A DNA stretch of 64,000 nucleotides from Nissolia schottii (lineage: Eukaryota > Streptophyta > Magnoliopsida > Fabales > Fabaceae): NCBI GenBank assembly GCA_003254905.1, contig QANU01028853.1, positions 1 through 64,000 of the forward strand, given 5' to 3'. The position numbers were made by a program, and so were the translations under genes. The notes under the pieces are model-generated. The model did not search any database, had not been told where the DNA came from, and saw only the letters and a program-made list of their open reading frames with translations. Shown piece after piece: positions 61,601 through 64,000 of the stretch (the stretch's first letter is position 1; each line of letters opens with the position of its first letter).

Positions 61601-64000
61601 GACAGAGTTTATTCTCCAAAAGATGATCAAGGTATATATGTGAAGTGTAATGCAATAATTGTCTTCTTTAATATCCGTCACTGATTTTGTATTTAGTACA
61701 AGATTCATATTGTTAACACAGTTGGAATTTGGAAGTTTCTAAATGACTGTGTTTGCTTTGTTTTCACAGTTGATGTTTTTGCTGATGCCTCATCAATGGT
61801 CATCTCTGTGCTGGATGGCTACAATGTTTGCATCTTTGCTTACGGGCAGACAGGAACTGGAAAGACATTTACTATGGAGGGAACAGAGCAAAATAGAGGG
61901 GTAAATTATAGGACTCTCGAGCTCTTGTTTAAAATTAGCAATGAAAGAAGTGAAACATTTGCGTATGACATATCGGTTAGTGTGCTTGAGGTTTACAATG
62001 AACAAATAAGAGACCTATTGGCTACAGGACCAACATCAAAAAGGTAACTGCTATTGGCTATAATAACGCTTTTAAAAGCATGCTAAAGTGCAACAATACT
62101 TGATCTAAGAAGAAAATTCAAGTGACGGAATGATCTCTCTTATCAGGTTGGAGATAAAACAAGCCTCAGAAGGATCTCATCACGTCCCAGGTGTTGTAGA
62201 AGCTAAGGTTGAGAACATCGCGGAAGTGTGGAGTGTACTGCAGGCCGGAAGTAATGCTAGAGCAGTGGGAAGTAATAACGTTAATGAGCATAGCAGTCGA
62301 TCTCACTGGTACCTAACTCTTGCGTTATCTTCTCCTTCATTACTACAAGAAGATTTCTAATATATGTCTAAAACCACTGCATCAATATGCGTTTTTCTTT
62401 TTCTGCATCTGTAACGATCGCTTTGTTTTCTTTTCAGCATGCTTTCTATAATGGTGAGGGCTAAAAATTTGATGAATGGTGAGTGTATCAAGAGCAAGCT
62501 TTGGCTTGTGGATTTGGCAGGTAGTGAGAGACTTGCTAAGACTGATGTGCAAGGGGAGCGGCTTAAGGAAGCACAAAATATCAATCGATCTCTTTCAGCT
62601 CTTGGGGATGTGATCTCAGCTTTAGCAGCCAAAAGTAGTCACATTCCATATAGGTATATCCACCCTTCTCTTTACCTTCATCCCACCATAATATAAATGT
62701 TAATGATGTTTCCTCTTGGAGGTTTTAGGAACTCGAAATTGACGCATTTACTTCAAGACTCGCTAGGTATGTTTACTTAAGTTCAGCATTCATTTTGTTT
62801 CTTGTATATTTTTGAGAATTAAGACCTGGCTTTTTCTGGTCTATATTGGTAATGTTCCTTGCATATCTTTTGTAATATATTGCAGGAGGTGACTCCAAAA
62901 CTTTGATGTTTGTACAAATCAGTCCATCAGATCAGGACTTAGGTGAGACTCTGAGCTCACTTAATTTTGCGACTAGAGTGAGGGGAGTTGAGTTAGGTCC
63001 TCTTAAGAAGCAAGTTGACACAAGTGAACTTCAAAAGGCCAAAGCAATGGTAGGCTCGAGATCCTTTATTGCAATGCATGAACAATTATTTTCTGTTCTA
63101 CAAATAATTTTCTTTTCTTCCTTGAAAATTTGCCATAGCTTGAAAAAGCACGGAGTGAATGCAGAATTAAAGATGAATCTATACGGAAATTAGAAGACAA
63201 TTTGCATAGCATGGAGAATAAGACCAAAGGCAAGGATAATATTCAGAGAAATCTAAATGAAAGAATTAAAGAACTTGAAGGCCAGATTGAGTTGAAGATA
63301 GCTATGCAGAACCAGTCAGAGAAACAAATTTCTCAATTATCAGAGAAATTGAAGGGAAAAGAAGAGACCTGCAGTAGTCTCCAGCATAAGGTTGCGTTCC
63401 ATTGAAGATTGCTCTTTTGTTTTGTGGCTCATTATTTACTACTGGGTCATTCGACATTCATGCCTAACTACACGCTTCTATTGAAGGTTAAAGAGCTAGA
63501 GAAAAGGCTGAGAGAACAACTGCAGTCAGAGACATCAAGTTTTCAGCAGAAGGTTTGCCTGTTACTTTGGGGAAACCAATTCCTCCACTTCAATGTAGTT
63601 CTTTTTCTTTGCACAACCTTAGCATGCACATGCATTATCATATGATGATGATGGATGCAGAAAGGATTTATTGAAAATCTTACCTTTCTTCGTTTGACTG
63701 ATCAATTAGTGTCGTCAGAAGATATATTAAATTAGTCCTTCTATGTAAGCAGGTTTGGGATCTAGAAAAAAGGCTGAAAGATCAGTTGCAAGGATCTGAG
63801 TCTGAAACTGCCATTTTGAAAGATAAGGTTGCGCATGACTACAGTTTTATTTTTATAATAAGATATTATACTTCTTTTGATAAACGGGTATAATCAATTT
63901 ACATTCGTTATGTTGCTAATTACTTCATATTATTCAGATCAAGGAGCTTGAGAGAAAACTGAAAGAGCAGGAACAGAGTTCAGAGACCTTGCTCCATCAG
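58676..64000 (+). CDS. KIN-14 family kinesin with malectin-like domain (At2g22610-like), 3' part beyond window
   Basis: Eighteen exons are placed: 58676-58841, 59542-59843, 59958-60129, 60226-60296, 60397-60580, 60830-60939, 61042-61141, 61260-61346, 61455-61631, 61770-62043, 62147-62308, 62438-62653, 62729-62766, 62886-63049, 63139-63390, 63487-63552, 63753-63827 and 63938 to the edge. Phases close to 893 residues in view. Domains: a malectin-like di-glucose-binding domain (about 57-215), coiled coil (about 235-395), the KIN-14 neck [12 protein letters not shown] at about 398, then the motor with P-loop GQTGTGKT, switch I NEHSSRSH, switch [10 protein letters not shown] and HIPYRNSKLT, ending near 725, then a second coiled coil. 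KIN-14 motors move toward microtubule minus ends. Malectin may link it to a carbohydrate or membrane partner, which is inference. Intron 2 needs a GC donor (AAG|GCAAGG at 59844). The C-terminal exons encode repeated coiled-coil units. Confidence 0.93.

Overview
The window is a plant nuclear chromosome segment, AT-rich between genes, with introns and many decayed transposable elements. The gene set and the repeat styles (tRNA-derived SINEs with target-site duplications, Ty1/copia and Ty3/gypsy LTR remnants, small inverted-repeat elements) suggest a dicot, most likely a legume. The legume call is an inference from general familiarity, not from a search.

Six host genes can be supported nearly completely. 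A P-class pentatricopeptide-repeat (PPR) gene lies at 3815-6284 (-), a five-KH-domain RNA-binding protein at 12770-16841 (+), and a PLS-DYW PPR editing factor at 22569-24599 (+). A plastid 1-deoxy-D-xylulose-5-phosphate synthase (DXS) with 10 exons lies at 25715-31068 (-), an exostosin-type GT47 glycosyltransferase with 6 exons at 48696-52562 (-), and a malectin-domain KIN-14 kinesin at 58676-64000 (+, running off the right edge; 18 exons in view). The reading phase closes across every intron I placed in the spliced genes. A single CCCH zinc-finger exon (6782-7313, -) looks like the last exon of a gene whose 5' part is missing.

Region by region: 1-3.3 kb is a broken copia element cut by a gypsy-type LTR. 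3.8-7.3 kb holds the first PPR gene and the zinc-finger exon; each has a single N nearby, and at 6102 the N very probably stands for a collapsed gap. 7.8-12.4 kb is a LINE remnant, three inverted-repeat elements and a SINE. 12.8-31 kb is the gene-rich core. 31-48.7 kb is a gene-free repeat zone with copia remnants, a 23-bp periodic repeat, a two-level tandem array and a 113-N gap. 48.7-52.6 kb is the glycosyltransferase. 53.6-56.8 kb is gypsy-LTR-like. 57.26-57.85 kb is an unusual foldback element built of nested hairpins. 58.7 kb to the edge is the kinesin.

The genes do not form a pathway: PPR and DYW proteins act on organelle RNA, KH on nuclear or cytoplasmic RNA, DXS in plastid isoprenoid synthesis, GT47 in Golgi wall-polysaccharide synthesis, kinesin on microtubules. 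Their order is informative. Homologues of two adjacent Arabidopsis gene pairs (At5g65560/At5g65570 and At2g22600/At2g22610, identified from memory) appear interleaved, as expected if Arabidopsis kept different members of one ancestral block on two duplicated segments.
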